A stretch of DNA of 64,000 bases from Ktedonobacteria bacterium (lineage in GTDB: Bacteria; Chloroflexota; Ktedonobacteria; Ktedonobacterales; JACDGC01), in NCBI GenBank assembly GCA_027459785.1, contig DAIDGU010000037.1:1-64000 (forward strand), given 5' to 3'. Both the position numbers and the translations under genes were made by a program. The notes under the pieces are model-generated. The model was not told the DNA's origin. It made no database searches and saw only the letters and a program-made list of their open reading frames with translations. Positions 8,179 through 19,856 of the stretch are shown one piece after another (position 1 is the first letter of the stretch; every line of letters begins with the position of its first letter).

Positions 8179-9050
8179 ATGGTGCAAAAGGTGATATTGA
8201 GATCCTTCAAGGCGATGCTATCGTGCTTTTACATAAGTTGCCAGCGGAATCCATTGATGTACTGATCGCTGATCCCCCCTATAATTTGGGCAAAAACTAT
8301 GGAAATAACCTTGATCTCAGGGGATTCGATGATTACCTGCATTTCTCGCGTGCTTGGTTAGCTGAAGCCAAACGTTTGCTGAAACCCACAGGCACTCTCT
8401 ATTGTTTTATGGGCGTCCGCTTCATTTCCTATCTCTATGATATTCTTGAGCGCGAAATGGGTATGTATTTCAATAGCTGGATAACCTGGCACTACACGCA
8501 AGGGATGGGCAAAAAGCGGGGATTTTCACCACGCCACGATGACATCCTGATGTTTACCAAAAGCCAAGATTTCCCCTTTAATCTCGATAGCATCCGTATT
8601 CCTCAGAAATATTACCGTGAACGGAATAACATGCGTGGCGCGAATCCTGGCGATGTTTGGGAGTTTTCGCACGTCCATTATTCGAATCCCGAACGTGAGG
8701 ACCATCCAACGCAGAAACCGGAAGCACTCATTGCACGGATGCTGCTGGCGTCATCCTCTGAATGGGATATGATCCTCGATCCGTTCGCAGGTAGTGGAAC
8801 GACACTACGGGTTGCGCAACAACTCAACCGCTGCTGCGTGGGTATCGAGGTAAATCCCGCTTATATCCGTTTAATCAGGCAACGTCTGGCACACCCCTTT
8901 ACGGGTTTCGACAGCGCCGATCCCCGTATGCAGCGCCGCCCTAAAGATTTGCCTGAAGATAAGAAAATTAAGCAAGGGCGTCAGAAAGCTAACCCTAAAT
9001 TACCATCTGCTCCCTCGCTTTTTGATGACCTTATAGCGCAGCCAGAATGA
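8175..9050 (+). CDS. DNA adenine-N6 methyltransferase (beta class)
   Basis: A 291-residue SAM-dependent DNA methyltransferase. The catalytic motif DPPY is at residues 33-36, and the SAM-binding motif DPFAGSGTT near residue 200 follows it, the order of the beta class. DPPY rather than SPPY favours N6-adenine as target. HPTQKPEALIARML before the SAM motif is typical of the family. The ATG at 8175 is chosen because AGGAGG at 8160-8165 gives ideal spacing, whereas the GTG at 8166 abuts it. AT-rich composition unlike its neighbours suggests transfer. No restriction enzyme gene is intact nearby, so it may be an orphan. Confidence 0.9.
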   Translation: MNGAKGDIEILQGDAIVLLHKLPAESIDVLIADPPYNLGKNYGNNLDLRGFDDYLHFSRAWLAEAKRLLKPTGTLYCFMGVRFISYLYDILEREMGMYFNSWITWHYTQGMGKKRGFSPRHDDILMFTKSQDFPFNLDSIRIPQKYYRERNNMRGANPGDVWEFSHVHYSNPEREDHPTQKPEALIARMLLASSSEWDMILDPFAGSGTTLRVAQQLNRCCVGIEVNPAYIRLIRQRLAHPFTGFDSADPRMQRRPKDLPEDKKIKQGRQKANPKLPSAPSLFDDLIAQPE

Positions 9051-9156
9051 TCCTGCGCCCCTTTCACTTCACCCTATTTGGGTCACAGTACCTATCTGGC
9101 CTAAACTTGTTTTTGTCTATCCTGTCCATGTACAAATACAGCATACCCAAAGCCTG

Positions 9157-10104
9157 TCATGCTGGCGGCGTGCTACCATCCGGCACCGCCCTGGCGGGAT
9201 GCAGCATCACGATGACGATGCCGACGAGCGTGACGGCGACGCCGGCCAGGCTGAGCGCGGTGGGGATCTGGTGCAGGAAGAGCGCGCCCAGGAGGATGCC
9301 GCCGGTGATCTCCTGCGTGGCGATGAGATTGACCAGCGTGGGGTTGGCGCGGCGCAGAGCGGCGTTATACAGCGTGTGGCCCATGCCCAGCGGGACGATT
9401 CCCAGCGCCACCACGGCACCGACGGCGGGCAGTGGATAGCTGTGGCGCATGAAGAGCGTGGCGGCGATTGGCAGTAGCCAGAGGGCGGCAAAGCCATAGA
9501 CGTAAAACGTGTAGGCGAAGAGGGGATGGCGCTCGCGTTCCACCCGCCCGGCCAACGAATAGATCGCCGAGAAGAGGCCGGCGCAAAGCGCCAGCCCATC
9601 GCCGACGATGGAGCAATGGCCGCTGGCCGTGGTGCAAGCGCGATAATCGAGCTGGAAACCGCTGAGGATGGCGATGCCGGCCACGGCGATCACCAGGCCC
9701 ACCAGCGTGCCGCGCGTCGGGCGTTCGCGCAGGAAGATGGCGGCGAGCAGCGCGATGAAGATCGGCGAGGTATAGGTCAGCGCGACGGTATGCGCGATAG
9801 AGGTGAAGCTGAGCGCCGCGACATAGGATGACAGGTGAATCGCCAGCGTCAGGCCATAGAGGATGAATTTGCCCCATTCCCGGCGTGGTAAACGCAGCGA
9901 GGTGCGTGTCAACAGCCCCAGCGTCCCGACGAAGGCCGCGCCGATGGCCAGCCGCCAAAAAGCGATCTCCAGCGCGCTAAAGGGGGGATTGGCCACCAGC
10001 ACGAAGACGGGCGCGAGCGAAAAACAGCCGACCGCCGCGAGCGCGACGAGGATGCCGGCGCGCTGTTCCTGCGCCGGCGCGTGGGTTTGCGAGGGACGCG
10101 CCAT
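9157..10104 (-). CDS. EamA/DMT-superfamily transporter
   Basis: A 315-residue integral membrane protein with about ten hydrophobic helices arranged as two EamA repeats, the drug/metabolite transporter fold used mainly for export of amino acids, nucleosides and other metabolites. ALTYTSPIFIALLAAIFLRERPT ends the first repeat, and ATQEITGGILLGALFLHQIP lies in the second. Substrate cannot be told from sequence. It converges with the methyltransferase gene; the 106-nt gap between them shows no clear terminator. Confidence 0.88.
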   Translation of the reverse strand: MARPSQTHAPAQEQRAGILVALAAVGCFSLAPVFVLVANPPFSALEIAFWRLAIGAAFVGTLGLLTRTSLRLPRREWGKFILYGLTLAIHLSSYVAALSFTSIAHTVALTYTSPIFIALLAAIFLRERPTRGTLVGLVIAVAGIAILSGFQLDYRACTTASGHCSIVGDGLALCAGLFSAIYSLAGRVERERHPLFAYTFYVYGFAALWLLPIAATLFMRHSYPLPAVGAVVALGIVPLGMGHTLYNAALRRANPTLVNLIATQEITGGILLGALFLHQIPTALSLAGVAVTLVGIVIVMLHPARAVPDGSTPPA

Positions 10105-10175
10105 AGGTGGGGATCGCTCCTAAGACGGGATAGAGACAGTATATATCTTGCCGCTACCCAATTTCCAAGCAACCG

Positions 10176-12032
10176 TCAGATGTCTCGCGTCGTGTTTTGG
10201 CGTGTTGCGGCGTCTTCTTCCGCCAGGGGCAGCTCGAACCAGAAGGTGGTGCCGTCGTCCGGCGCGCTGCTGAGGCCGACTGTGCCGTGATGGCGCGCGA
10301 TGATCGCCTTACAGAGGAATAGGCCCAGGCCCAGGCCCGCGCCGGGAGCAATCTGTGCTGTGACGCCGGCGACATGGTAAAAGCGTTCCCAAACGTGGGC
10401 CTGCGCCTCCACTGGGATGCCCGGTCCCTGGTCATGCACGGCACAGCGCATGCTGGTGGGCGAGCGGCTGAGGCTGATGGTCACGGGCGCGGTCGGCGGC
10501 GCAAAGCGGAGCGCGTTGGTGAGATAGTTCGTCACCACCTGGCCGATACGTTCAGCGTCGGCGAGTACATGCAGCGGCGCGTCTGGGACGCCCGCACTGG
10601 TGATAGTGATGGTGCGGTTGGGCCACTGGTTTTGCTGGGCGCGCACACACCGGCGCACCACTTCCCGCAGATCGACCGTCTGCATCTGCATATCCAACTG
10701 GTCGCTTTCGATGCAAGCGATATCCAACAGGACATCTACCAGGCGGTCAAGGTGTGCAACCTCCTTAGCGACGCGCGCCACCAACGTGTGGGCCTGATTC
10801 AAGCGCCGGACGGTGGCAGGAGGTATGGCAGGCGGCAAGTCGCGCGCCAGCATACGCTCGGCGAGTTGCACGTTGGCGGTGATGCTGGTCAGCGGCGTGC
10901 GCAGTTCATGGCTGGCACTCCCCAGAAAGTCGCTCAACCGGCGGTTCATCTCCCCCAGCGCGTGGATCTGGGCGTGCTGCTCGGCGCGGGCGCGCGCGGC
11001 GGCGTGCATATGGGCGGCGGCGACGGCGTGGCCGATGTCGTCTGTGAGGAGCGCCAGAAAGCTATGATACTGCGCGTCGAGGGGCAGGCGCGGGCTGAGG
11101 CCGGCAATGATGACCCCAGCCGGGCGCGCATCTCCTGGCATGACAATGGGCAACGCGTAGGCCTGCCGCACCGGTTCCAGCCAGGGCAAGCCTGGGATGG
11201 TGCCGTGCTGGGCTTGCAGCGTGATCACGCGAGGCGTGCCGGAATGCAGTACCTCCGCCACCTGCCAGGGATCGCCCTTCATGCGCCGTGACGCATGCGC
11301 CGCCAGCGGCACGACCGGCGGCGCGGGTGCCGCGCCAGCTCTGGCGATCAGGTGCGCGGCTGTATTTTCGGCGAGATAGATCTGGATAAAGGGGAGATCA
11401 ACGGGCCGCTGACTGAGCGTTTGGACTGCATGCTGGCAAACGTCTTCTGGTGTCGTCGCTCCGGCAATGCGTGCGGCCAGCGCGTTCAGTGTGTGTAACC
11501 GCCGGTCGCCGATGACGCTTTTCGTCGTCTCGCTGAGTACGGTCAGCAGCCCCCGGATGTTCCCGCTTTCATCACGGATCGGACTATAGCTGAACGTGAA
11601 GTAGCTCTCTTCGATGAAGCCGTCGCGTTCCAGCGGCAACATCTGATTTTCGGCCCATGTCGCGTTGCCGGTCGTCATCACCTCTTGGATCGGGCGGCTG
11701 ATGATCGACCACACATCGGCATAGGTCTGGCGTGCCGATTGTCCTAGCGCATGGGGATGTTTGCGCGGCCCTAAGATCGGGCGGTAAGCGTCATTATAGA
11801 ATTGGGTATACTCCGGCCCCCAGATGAGATACATTGGGTGGCGGGAGGACAGGATCATCCCGATGGCGGTGCGCAGACTCAACGGCCACCCACCAGGCGA
11901 TCCCAGCGGTGCCAGCGACCAATCAAAAGCCCGCATCCGCGCCCCCATTTCACCACCGTCAACAAACACCTGGCGTGCATCGTTGACATGCTGAGAGGGA
12001 AAGGCATCTTTCATGTGCTGAATCTCATTCAT
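10176..12032 (-). CDS. PAS-GAF sensor histidine kinase
   Basis: A 618-residue soluble kinase without transmembrane segments. A PAS-like domain at about 40-170 (MYLIWGPEYTQFYNDAYRPILG) is followed by a GAF domain at about 185-340. A HisKA dimerisation helix carries His375 in SASHELRTPL. The C-terminal ATPase domain has an N box (VVTNYLTNALRF), a G1 box (VHDQGPGIP) and a G2 box (GAGLGLGLFLCKAI). It should autophosphorylate His375 and pass phosphate to a response regulator. No regulator adjoins; the nearest is a single-domain receiver 20 kb away. The N-terminal start is uncertain: an alternative ATG is at 12014 and neither has a strong ribosome site. Confidence 0.9.
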   Translation of the reverse strand: MNEIQHMKDAFPSQHVNDARQVFVDGGEMGARMRAFDWSLAPLGSPGGWPLSLRTAIGMILSSRHPMYLIWGPEYTQFYNDAYRPILGPRKHPHALGQSARQTYADVWSIISRPIQEVMTTGNATWAENQMLPLERDGFIEESYFTFSYSPIRDESGNIRGLLTVLSETTKSVIGDRRLHTLNALAARIAGATTPEDVCQHAVQTLSQRPVDLPFIQIYLAENTAAHLIARAGAAPAPPVVPLAAHASRRMKGDPWQVAEVLHSGTPRVITLQAQHGTIPGLPWLEPVRQAYALPIVMPGDARPAGVIIAGLSPRLPLDAQYHSFLALLTDDIGHAVAAAHMHAAARARAEQHAQIHALGEMNRRLSDFLGSASHELRTPLTSITANVQLAERMLARDLPPAIPPATVRRLNQAHTLVARVAKEVAHLDRLVDVLLDIACIESDQLDMQMQTVDLREVVRRCVRAQQNQWPNRTITITSAGVPDAPLHVLADAERIGQVVTNYLTNALRFAPPTAPVTISLSRSPTSMRCAVHDQGPGIPVEAQAHVWERFYHVAGVTAQIAPGAGLGLGLFLCKAIIARHHGTVGLSSAPDDGTTFWFELPLAEEDAATRQNTTRDI

Positions 12033-12140
12033 ACGCTACTTAATTGGTTGCTACTCCTTCCACAAAGAATGAGACGGCAAACTGAACTAGCGCAAGAATG
12101 ATGCCACGGACGTATGCTTCTACAGGTGAAATGATCACAC

Positions 12141-13784
12141 TCAACGATGGCCCCTGAGCATCGCCGCGATGATCGTATACGTCAAATTGGCGATAGACTG
12201 CTTCCCACCCACGATATTTGGTTCGAAAGCTTGCGGCGGTGAACTCTCGTCCAATGCCCAGGCCCACCAGATGCTACCGGCATCGAAGACCAACGCGCCT
12301 GAAGGTGCGCGGTAATACGCCGTGACGGCAAAATCGTGGTGGTGATAACGGTTGACGAGCGAGGTAAGCCCTAGGATGTGTAGTCCGGCGGGCTGCGCCC
12401 AGGCGGGACCGAAGCCATCATATTCGTAGCCGAGGAAGCCTCCCTCAACCTGCTCACCCGGTTGCAAGCCGGTGCCGATATCCAGCGGATCGAGGGGCCA
12501 GATGGGGACTTCCCAGGCGGGGGCTGTATGCGCCAGGATGATACTGTGATATTCCAGGCCCAACAACTCACTTTCTGGGCGGTTTAAAAATGGATCGCGC
12601 CAGAGCGCCGTCACTTGGTCGGGATGGGTGTGATAGTCGGGATCGCGCGCTAAGGTATTACCCTCGCCAGCATAATTGTTGGAGGTGACTTTATAGCAGA
12701 CGACGGTACGGTCAGGGATGCCGGCAGCATCTGGTTCCAACCGTGCCTGCCAATAGCCATCGTCCGCCCCCAGAAATGCCAGGCTGACACCATGATCGCG
12801 TGCCTGTTCCAGGCCATCTCGCATGCTTTTCGTCCAATATTCACCGTGGCCCAGGATGATGATAGCGCGGTGCTGCAATAGTTCTGTGGGTTCTGCCGCC
12901 ATATCGACATCCGTCGTGTAGCTGACATCAAGGCCGGACCGCTCCATCCAGCGAATCAAGTGGATATCCCATGCGAGAAAATCACCCGAACCTGCCGAAC
13001 GGTTGTACGGTCGATCATAGGAAACCTTCGCCGCGCTGTGTATATAACTTGGTTCTATATCATCGGCATTGTTGCCGCCATAGAGGTTGTAGCCCCCCCA
13101 ATTGTTATAGGCTTGATAGGTGTTGAAGCTGACATCAGCCAACGCCAACGCCGTTCCTGTGAGGGCGCGCACGACCAGGGGAATATACGAAGCAGCGTCG
13201 TTGCTGTCTGTCAATTTGATCAGATAAAATCCGCTCAGCCAGTGGGTGCCGATGGCGAGATGATAGACTGGCCGCCAGTGCGCTTCCAGCAAGTGGGTGG
13301 TAGGATCGATGGTGCATGTGGTGCAGCCAACCAGCCCTGTCTGCGCCGTCCACGTGCCTTGTGCCGGGCTATGCAGATTGGTGATATGCGCATAGCGTCG
13401 GCCGCCCAGGCCGTTATACCACCCCATCCGATAGACATCCAGCGTAAAGGTGCTGGCAATGAACGAACTGACGTAGAGGGGGACCGTCGTGCCAGGTAGC
13501 GCCGAAGCCGCACCAGCATAGCCTTGAATAAACGTCGTGTTGACGGTCGAGGGGATCATCCATTGGGTTGTGCCGGGCAAGTGATTTTCTCGCACCAGTG
13601 GTGAGGGTTGAGTGAAGCGCGCCACATGCAGCGCCACATGCCGTATCTGCGTTTTGTGTTGCTTGGCCGCCGAGACGGCGCTATTATGCGGTAGTATAGT
13701 TACCAGGATGAGCAATGCCACGCAGGCCAAACACAATGCGCAACCCGCCAAGCAAAAGATCAGCGGTGTCGAATTCTTTCTCAT
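12141..13784 (-). CDS. membrane-anchored protein with N,N-dimethylformamidase beta-subunit-like domain
   Basis: A 547-residue protein with one N-terminal hydrophobic segment (about 8-30) that should export or anchor it. The remainder resembles the large-subunit C-terminal domain of N,N-dimethylformamidase: an N-terminal beta-sandwich (VPLYVSSFIASTFTLDVYRMGWYNGLGG) and the glutamine-amidotransferase-like region with IILGHGEYWTKSMRDGLEQARDHG and FLGADDGYWQARLE. Amide hydrolysis is therefore possible but unproven, since this domain is common in exported proteins of unknown role. The start at 13784 is taken because AAAGGA precedes it; the reading frame extends to 13910 without family character. 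Confidence 0.72.
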   Translation of the reverse strand: MRKNSTPLIFCLAGCALCLACVALLILVTILPHNSAVSAAKQHKTQIRHVALHVARFTQPSPLVRENHLPGTTQWMIPSTVNTTFIQGYAGAASALPGTTVPLYVSSFIASTFTLDVYRMGWYNGLGGRRYAHITNLHSPAQGTWTAQTGLVGCTTCTIDPTTHLLEAHWRPVYHLAIGTHWLSGFYLIKLTDSNDAASYIPLVVRALTGTALALADVSFNTYQAYNNWGGYNLYGGNNADDIEPSYIHSAAKVSYDRPYNRSAGSGDFLAWDIHLIRWMERSGLDVSYTTDVDMAAEPTELLQHRAIIILGHGEYWTKSMRDGLEQARDHGVSLAFLGADDGYWQARLEPDAAGIPDRTVVCYKVTSNNYAGEGNTLARDPDYHTHPDQVTALWRDPFLNRPESELLGLEYHSIILAHTAPAWEVPIWPLDPLDIGTGLQPGEQVEGGFLGYEYDGFGPAWAQPAGLHILGLTSLVNRYHHHDFAVTAYYRAPSGALVFDAGSIWWAWALDESSPPQAFEPNIVGGKQSIANLTYTIIAAMLRGHR

Positions 13785-13951
13785 CGTTCCTTTGCCTTTT
13801 GCTCTCACCAAAAAAACACCCACTACATGGTATAACCCACGTCTAGCCCAACCAGGGACATTCAGCGGACCTTTTGTTTTTCGTCCTCTACAAGGATAAC
13901 GTAGGAACAAGCCAACGTCAAGTCAGGAATAGTATAATAGGAAAGAATAGC

Positions 13952-13996
13952 TGTCTGTCCCCACGACCGCCGGAGGACAGACATTCCTGTCTGTCC
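13952..13996. repeat. three-arm palindromic repeat
   Basis: Arms TGTCTGTCC (13952-13960), GGACAGACA (13975-13983) and TGTCTGTCC (13988-13996). The middle arm can pair with either neighbour, the second pairing giving a 9-bp hairpin with a TTCC loop. The segment GGACAGACATTCCTGTCTGTC recurs exactly at 52843-52863, and its GACATTCCTGTC core recurs inverted at 54003-54014. It lies downstream of eno and upstream of the dimethylformamidase-like gene. Confidence 0.75.
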
Positions 13997-14017
13997 CCAA
14001 TCCACAATGGATATGGA

Positions 14018-16403
<2,386 letters not shown>

Positions 16404-16469
16404 ATTGCAACAAACTCCTTCGCCACCCGGCAGGTCACGTCCTGTGTGCCGTTGCCGGGGGATATGCTA

Positions 16470-16487
16470 CGAATAGTATAGTATTCG
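16470..16487. promoter_or_regulatory. palindrome in the cyclophilin/uvrC divergent spacer
   Basis: CGAATA and TATTCG flank GTATAG, an 18-bp inverted repeat. Both strands contain TATACT or TATAGT-like hexamers here, so it may be overlapping divergent -10 boxes, an operator, or both. It is 67 nt before the cyclophilin start and 71 nt before uvrC. Confidence 0.4.
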
Positions 16488-16558
16488 GGCGTATCATACG
16501 CCCTGATGAGGCTGCGGGTCAAGAAGCTAAGACTTTTCGGCAAAGGAACGGGCGATCG

Positions 16559-18607
16559 ATGAACGAACAGATGCAAGCGACGCTGGCGAACTTGCCCCAT
16601 AAACCGGGCATTTATATCTATAAAGATGCGCAGGGGACGATCCTCTATGTCGGCAAGGCGACCTCGCTGCACAGCCGCGTCCACCAATACTTTCAGGCGG
16701 GGGCCGACCTCAGCCCCAAAAATCGCGCGCTCGTCAGCCATATCGAAAGCATCGAATACATCGTCGTCGGCAGCGCCATCGAGGCGCTGATCCTGGAAAA
16801 CGAGTATATCAAGCGCCACCAGCCGAAATATAATGTGCGGCTGCGCGATGATAAAAATTATCCGTATATCAAGGTCGCGCTGACGGAGAACTTTCCGCGC
16901 GTCTACCGCGTGCGCTCCTTCCGGCAAGACGGCAACCGCTATTTCGGTCCCTATACCAACGCCGGTGCGGTGGATGCCACGCTGGATTTGCTCAACAAGA
17001 TCTTCCCCTTCCGCACCTGCCGCTATGATGCTGCTGGGTGGGCGCCGCCCCACCCCCTGCCCCCCGCCCCATCCGCGATGGAAAGGGGGAGTGAACGGAG
17101 AGGCGCGGTTCAGCGCGCCCAAGCCGCTATCCCGCCGGGGGAATGGAAACCGAAGCTGTTGCCGCGTCCTTGCACGCAGTATTTCATTCATCGCTGTGTC
17201 GCGCCGTGCGTGGCCAAGGCCAGCCGTGAAGAGTATGACGCGATCATCAAGCAGGTGATCTTGTTTCTGGAGGGCAAGCACGAGGCGGTGTTGGACGACC
17301 TGCGCGTGGCGATGGCGGCGGCGGCGGAGAATCTGGAGTTTGAGCGAGCGGCGGCGCTACGCGACCGGCTGGACGCCGTGGAGCAGTTGTTGGCGAAGCA
17401 GAAGATCATCAATACCACCAGCACGACGGATCAGGACGTGATCGCGTTGGCTTCGGAAGACGACGAGACCTGCGCGCAGATCTTCTTCTTTCGGGGCGGC
17501 AAGCTGGCCGGGCGCGAAACCTTCAACCTGAAAGGGACGCGCGAGGCGAGCGCGGGCGAGATCATGGCCTCGTTCCTGCAACAATTCTACAGCCAGGCAC
17601 CCGCCGTGCCGGGCGAGGTGCTTACCCAGCACGAGCCGGATGACGCGGCGGACCTGCAAGCGTGGCTGCGTGAGCGGCGCGGCGGCGCGGTGGCGCTGAC
17701 CACGCCCCGGCGCGGCGACAAAGTGCGCCTGGTGGAGATGGTGGCCCAGAACGCCAAGGAGGCGCTGGAGATGGAGCGCATCCGCTGGCTGTCGGATACG
17801 CAGAAGACGGCGCTGGCGCTGCAAGAATTGCAGGAGGCGCTGAACCTGGCCGCGCCGCCGCACCGCATCGAATGCTACGACATCTCGAACATCCAGGGGA
17901 CGGCGAATGTGGGGGCGATGGTCGTCTTCGAGAATGGCAAACCCAAGAACAGTGACTATCGCCGCTTCAAGATCAAGACCGTCGAGGGCGCGAACGATTA
18001 TGCCAGCCACCAGGAGATGCTGCGCCGCCGCTTCAAGCGCATGGCGCACACGCCGGACGACACAACGCTGGCAGAGATCATCACGAGTGAGACGGGCGGC
18101 GAGGCCGTGCCAGCAGACTCCTTCCAGGCGATGCCGGATCTGCTGATCATCGACGGTGGGCGCGGCCATCTGAACGCCGACCTGGCCGTGCTGGACGACC
18201 TGGACATCCACATCCCGATCATCGGCGTGGCGAAAGAGGACCACGGCGCGATCGGCGAGCACGAGGAGATCTACCAGCCGGAGCAGCCGGACCCGCTGGT
18301 GCTGCCGCGCGGCTCGCAGGGTCTTTATCTCATCCAGCGCATCCGCGACGAGGCACACCGCTTCGCCATCACCTATCACCGCCAGGTGCGCTCCACCAAG
18401 ACCTTCACCTCGCTGCTGGACGAAGTGCCGGGCATCGGCCCCAAGCGCAAGAAGGCGCTGATCCAGCACTTCGGCTCGGTGCGCGCCATCGCTGCCGCCA
18501 GCATCGACGAACTCGTCGCCGTGGCGGGCATGACGCGCGATGCCGCCGCAAAGGTCAAGGAGTATATCGGCGCGAAGGAGAGCAAGCCAACGGAAGGGGA
18601 GATCTGA
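16559..18607 (+). CDS. uvrC: UvrABC excinuclease subunit C
   Basis: A 682-residue nuclease that makes both incisions in nucleotide excision repair after UvrA-UvrB damage recognition. In order: GIY-YIG domain (GIYIYKDAQGTILYVGKATSL, about 17-37), Cys-rich region (FRTC...RPCTQYFIHRCVAPC), UVR motif (ENLEFERAAALRDRLDAVEQL), RNase H-like domain (CYDISNIQG, LLIIDGGRGHLNADL) and helix-hairpin-helix (VPGIGPKRKKALIQHFGS). About 38 residues at roughly 158-196, rich in Pro and Arg, interrupt the Cys-rich region; they are encoded by a dispersed palindromic repeat. The catalytic segments on both sides remain in frame, so the protein is probably functional. Confidence 0.95.
   Translation: MNEQMQATLANLPHKPGIYIYKDAQGTILYVGKATSLHSRVHQYFQAGADLSPKNRALVSHIESIEYIVVGSAIEALILENEYIKRHQPKYNVRLRDDKNYPYIKVALTENFPRVYRVRSFRQDGNRYFGPYTNAGAVDATLDLLNKIFPFRTCRYDAAGWAPPHPLPPAPSAMERGSERRGAVQRAQAAIPPGEWKPKLLPRPCTQYFIHRCVAPCVAKASREEYDAIIKQVILFLEGKHEAVLDDLRVAMAAAAENLEFERAAALRDRLDAVEQLLAKQKIINTTSTTDQDVIALASEDDETCAQIFFFRGGKLAGRETFNLKGTREASAGEIMASFLQQFYSQAPAVPGEVLTQHEPDDAADLQAWLRERRGGAVALTTPRRGDKVRLVEMVAQNAKEALEMERIRWLSDTQKTALALQELQEALNLAAPPHRIECYDISNIQGTANVGAMVVFENGKPKNSDYRRFKIKTVEGANDYASHQEMLRRRFKRMAHTPDDTTLAEIITSETGGEAVPADSFQAMPDLLIIDGGRGHLNADLAVLDDLDIHIPIIGVAKEDHGAIGEHEEIYQPEQPDPLVLPRGSQGLYLIQRIRDEAHRFAITYHRQVRSTKTFTSLLDEVPGIGPKRKKALIQHFGSVRAIAAASIDELVAVAGMTRDAAAKVKEYIGAKESKPTEGEI
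17044..17092 (-). repeat. GC-rich palindromic repeat inserted in uvrC
   Basis: Read on the minus strand, this 49-bp stretch aligns over its length, with about 80 percent identity by eye, to the plus strand at 54030-54075 (both show ACTCCCC, then CCAT..GC..ATGGGG, then GGGGGTGGGGC). The other copy is intergenic. Here the repeat lies inside the uvrC reading frame and is translated as a Pro-rich insert near the Cys-rich region. Confidence 0.75.
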
Positions 18608-18919
18608 TAGGCGACAGCCCCATGCGGGATGGAAGCTTTGGACGAGGGTGTTGATACGCGGTCGCCATCCTGACCCTTTACCCGGCGTCCTGCCCAGATG
18701 GGCGGTGGCATCGCCATCCCTTGTCGCCTTATAGTATAGGGTGCAAGGCCAGGAACACGGGCTCCGGAGCTTTTCACGGCGGCTACGGCAAGAGGGGCTT
18801 CGGCTTCAGACACGCCGATCTCTTATACGGTAGTGTATTTCCGTGAGCCATTCCGTAGCATTCGTGTGCCTGTCCTGGTCCCCTTACATCGTCCAAACAG
18901 AAGGAGTAGGCGATCAGCT
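18608..18919. other. 312-bp spacer between uvrC and the LLM-class gene
   Basis: No gene is seen. GGCGACA near 18610 and TGTCGCC near 18723, together with GGGATGG and CCATCCC, form a long imperfect inverted repeat spanning about 18609-18730. TATAGT-like -10 boxes occur after it, but no complete promoter is convincing. Confidence 0.4.
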
Positions 18920-19846
18920 ATGCGTCTTGGTTTACAGGTCAACAATTTCAACTGGCCGGGGGGGCCGGCCACGCTGGGGGCGGATCTCGCGCGCATCGCG
19001 CGCAACGCCGAAGGGGCGGGCTTCGACAGCTTTTGGGTCATGGACCATTTCTTTCAGCTTGGCCCTGTGGGGCATGGTGTGACGGACCAGAACATGCTGG
19101 AAGCGTATACCACTCTGGGTTTCGTGGCCGGTGTCACCAGCAAGATGATGCTGGGAACGATGGTGACGGGCGTGACTTATCGCCATCCGGGCATCCTGGC
19201 GAAAGAGGTCACGACGCTGGATGTGCTTTCCGGCGGACGCGCGTACCTGGGCATTGGCGCGGCCTGGTTCGAAGAGGAACATCATTCGCTGGGCATTGAT
19301 TTCCCATCGACCAAAGAGCGTTTCGAGTTGCTCGAAGAAGCCTTGCAGATCGCGCATCAGATGTGGCAGGACGGTGGCAACTTTGACGAGGCCAAGCCGT
19401 ATGAGGGCAAACATTACCACCTGACACGCACCCTGAACGTGCCGCAGGCGCTCCAGCGCCCGCACCCGCCGATCCTCATCGGTGGCACTGGCGAGCAAAA
19501 GACGCTGCGCATGGTAGCGCAATACGGCGATGCCTGCAACCTCTTCGCGCGCCTGGGCGACGAGGCGTTGCGCCACAAGCTGGACGTGCTGCGCGGCCAC
19601 TGCGAGAGGCTGGGGCGGCCTTATACCGACATCGAAAAGACCTCACTCGATCAGCTTGTCGTCACGCGCGACGGTGGCAACGGCACGCTGACGCCGCAAC
19701 AGGCGCTCGAACAATTCAAGCACCTGGCGGATCTGGGCTTCGATCATGCGCTCGTCGGTCTGCGTAACGTCGCGGAACCGCATGCCTTCGAGGTCTGGGC
19801 CGAACTCGCGCCACAGATCCACGCCCTTCCCGTCGCCGGTCGGTAA
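18920..19846 (+). CDS. LLM-class (luciferase-like) F420-dependent oxidoreductase
   Basis: A 308-residue TIM-barrel protein of the bacterial luciferase-like superfamily, using F420 or flavin. The N-terminal MRLGLQVNNFNWPGG, GFDSFWVMDHFF, the central TLDVLSGGRAYLGIGAAWFEEEH and the PPILIGGTGEQKTLRMVAQYGDACN loop are typical of the F420-using Rv-type enzymes. The substrate is unknown. The start at 18920 is supported by AAGGAG 13 nt upstream and by family alignment; an in-frame GTG at 18833 adds unlike residues. An F420/flavin-type PPOX gene follows on the same strand. Confidence 0.88.
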   Translation: MRLGLQVNNFNWPGGPATLGADLARIARNAEGAGFDSFWVMDHFFQLGPVGHGVTDQNMLEAYTTLGFVAGVTSKMMLGTMVTGVTYRHPGILAKEVTTLDVLSGGRAYLGIGAAWFEEEHHSLGIDFPSTKERFELLEEALQIAHQMWQDGGNFDEAKPYEGKHYHLTRTLNVPQALQRPHPPILIGGTGEQKTLRMVAQYGDACNLFARLGDEALRHKLDVLRGHCERLGRPYTDIEKTSLDQLVVTRDGGNGTLTPQQALEQFKHLADLGFDHALVGLRNVAEPHAFEVWAELAPQIHALPVAGR

Positions 19847-19856
19847 AACGTTAGAA

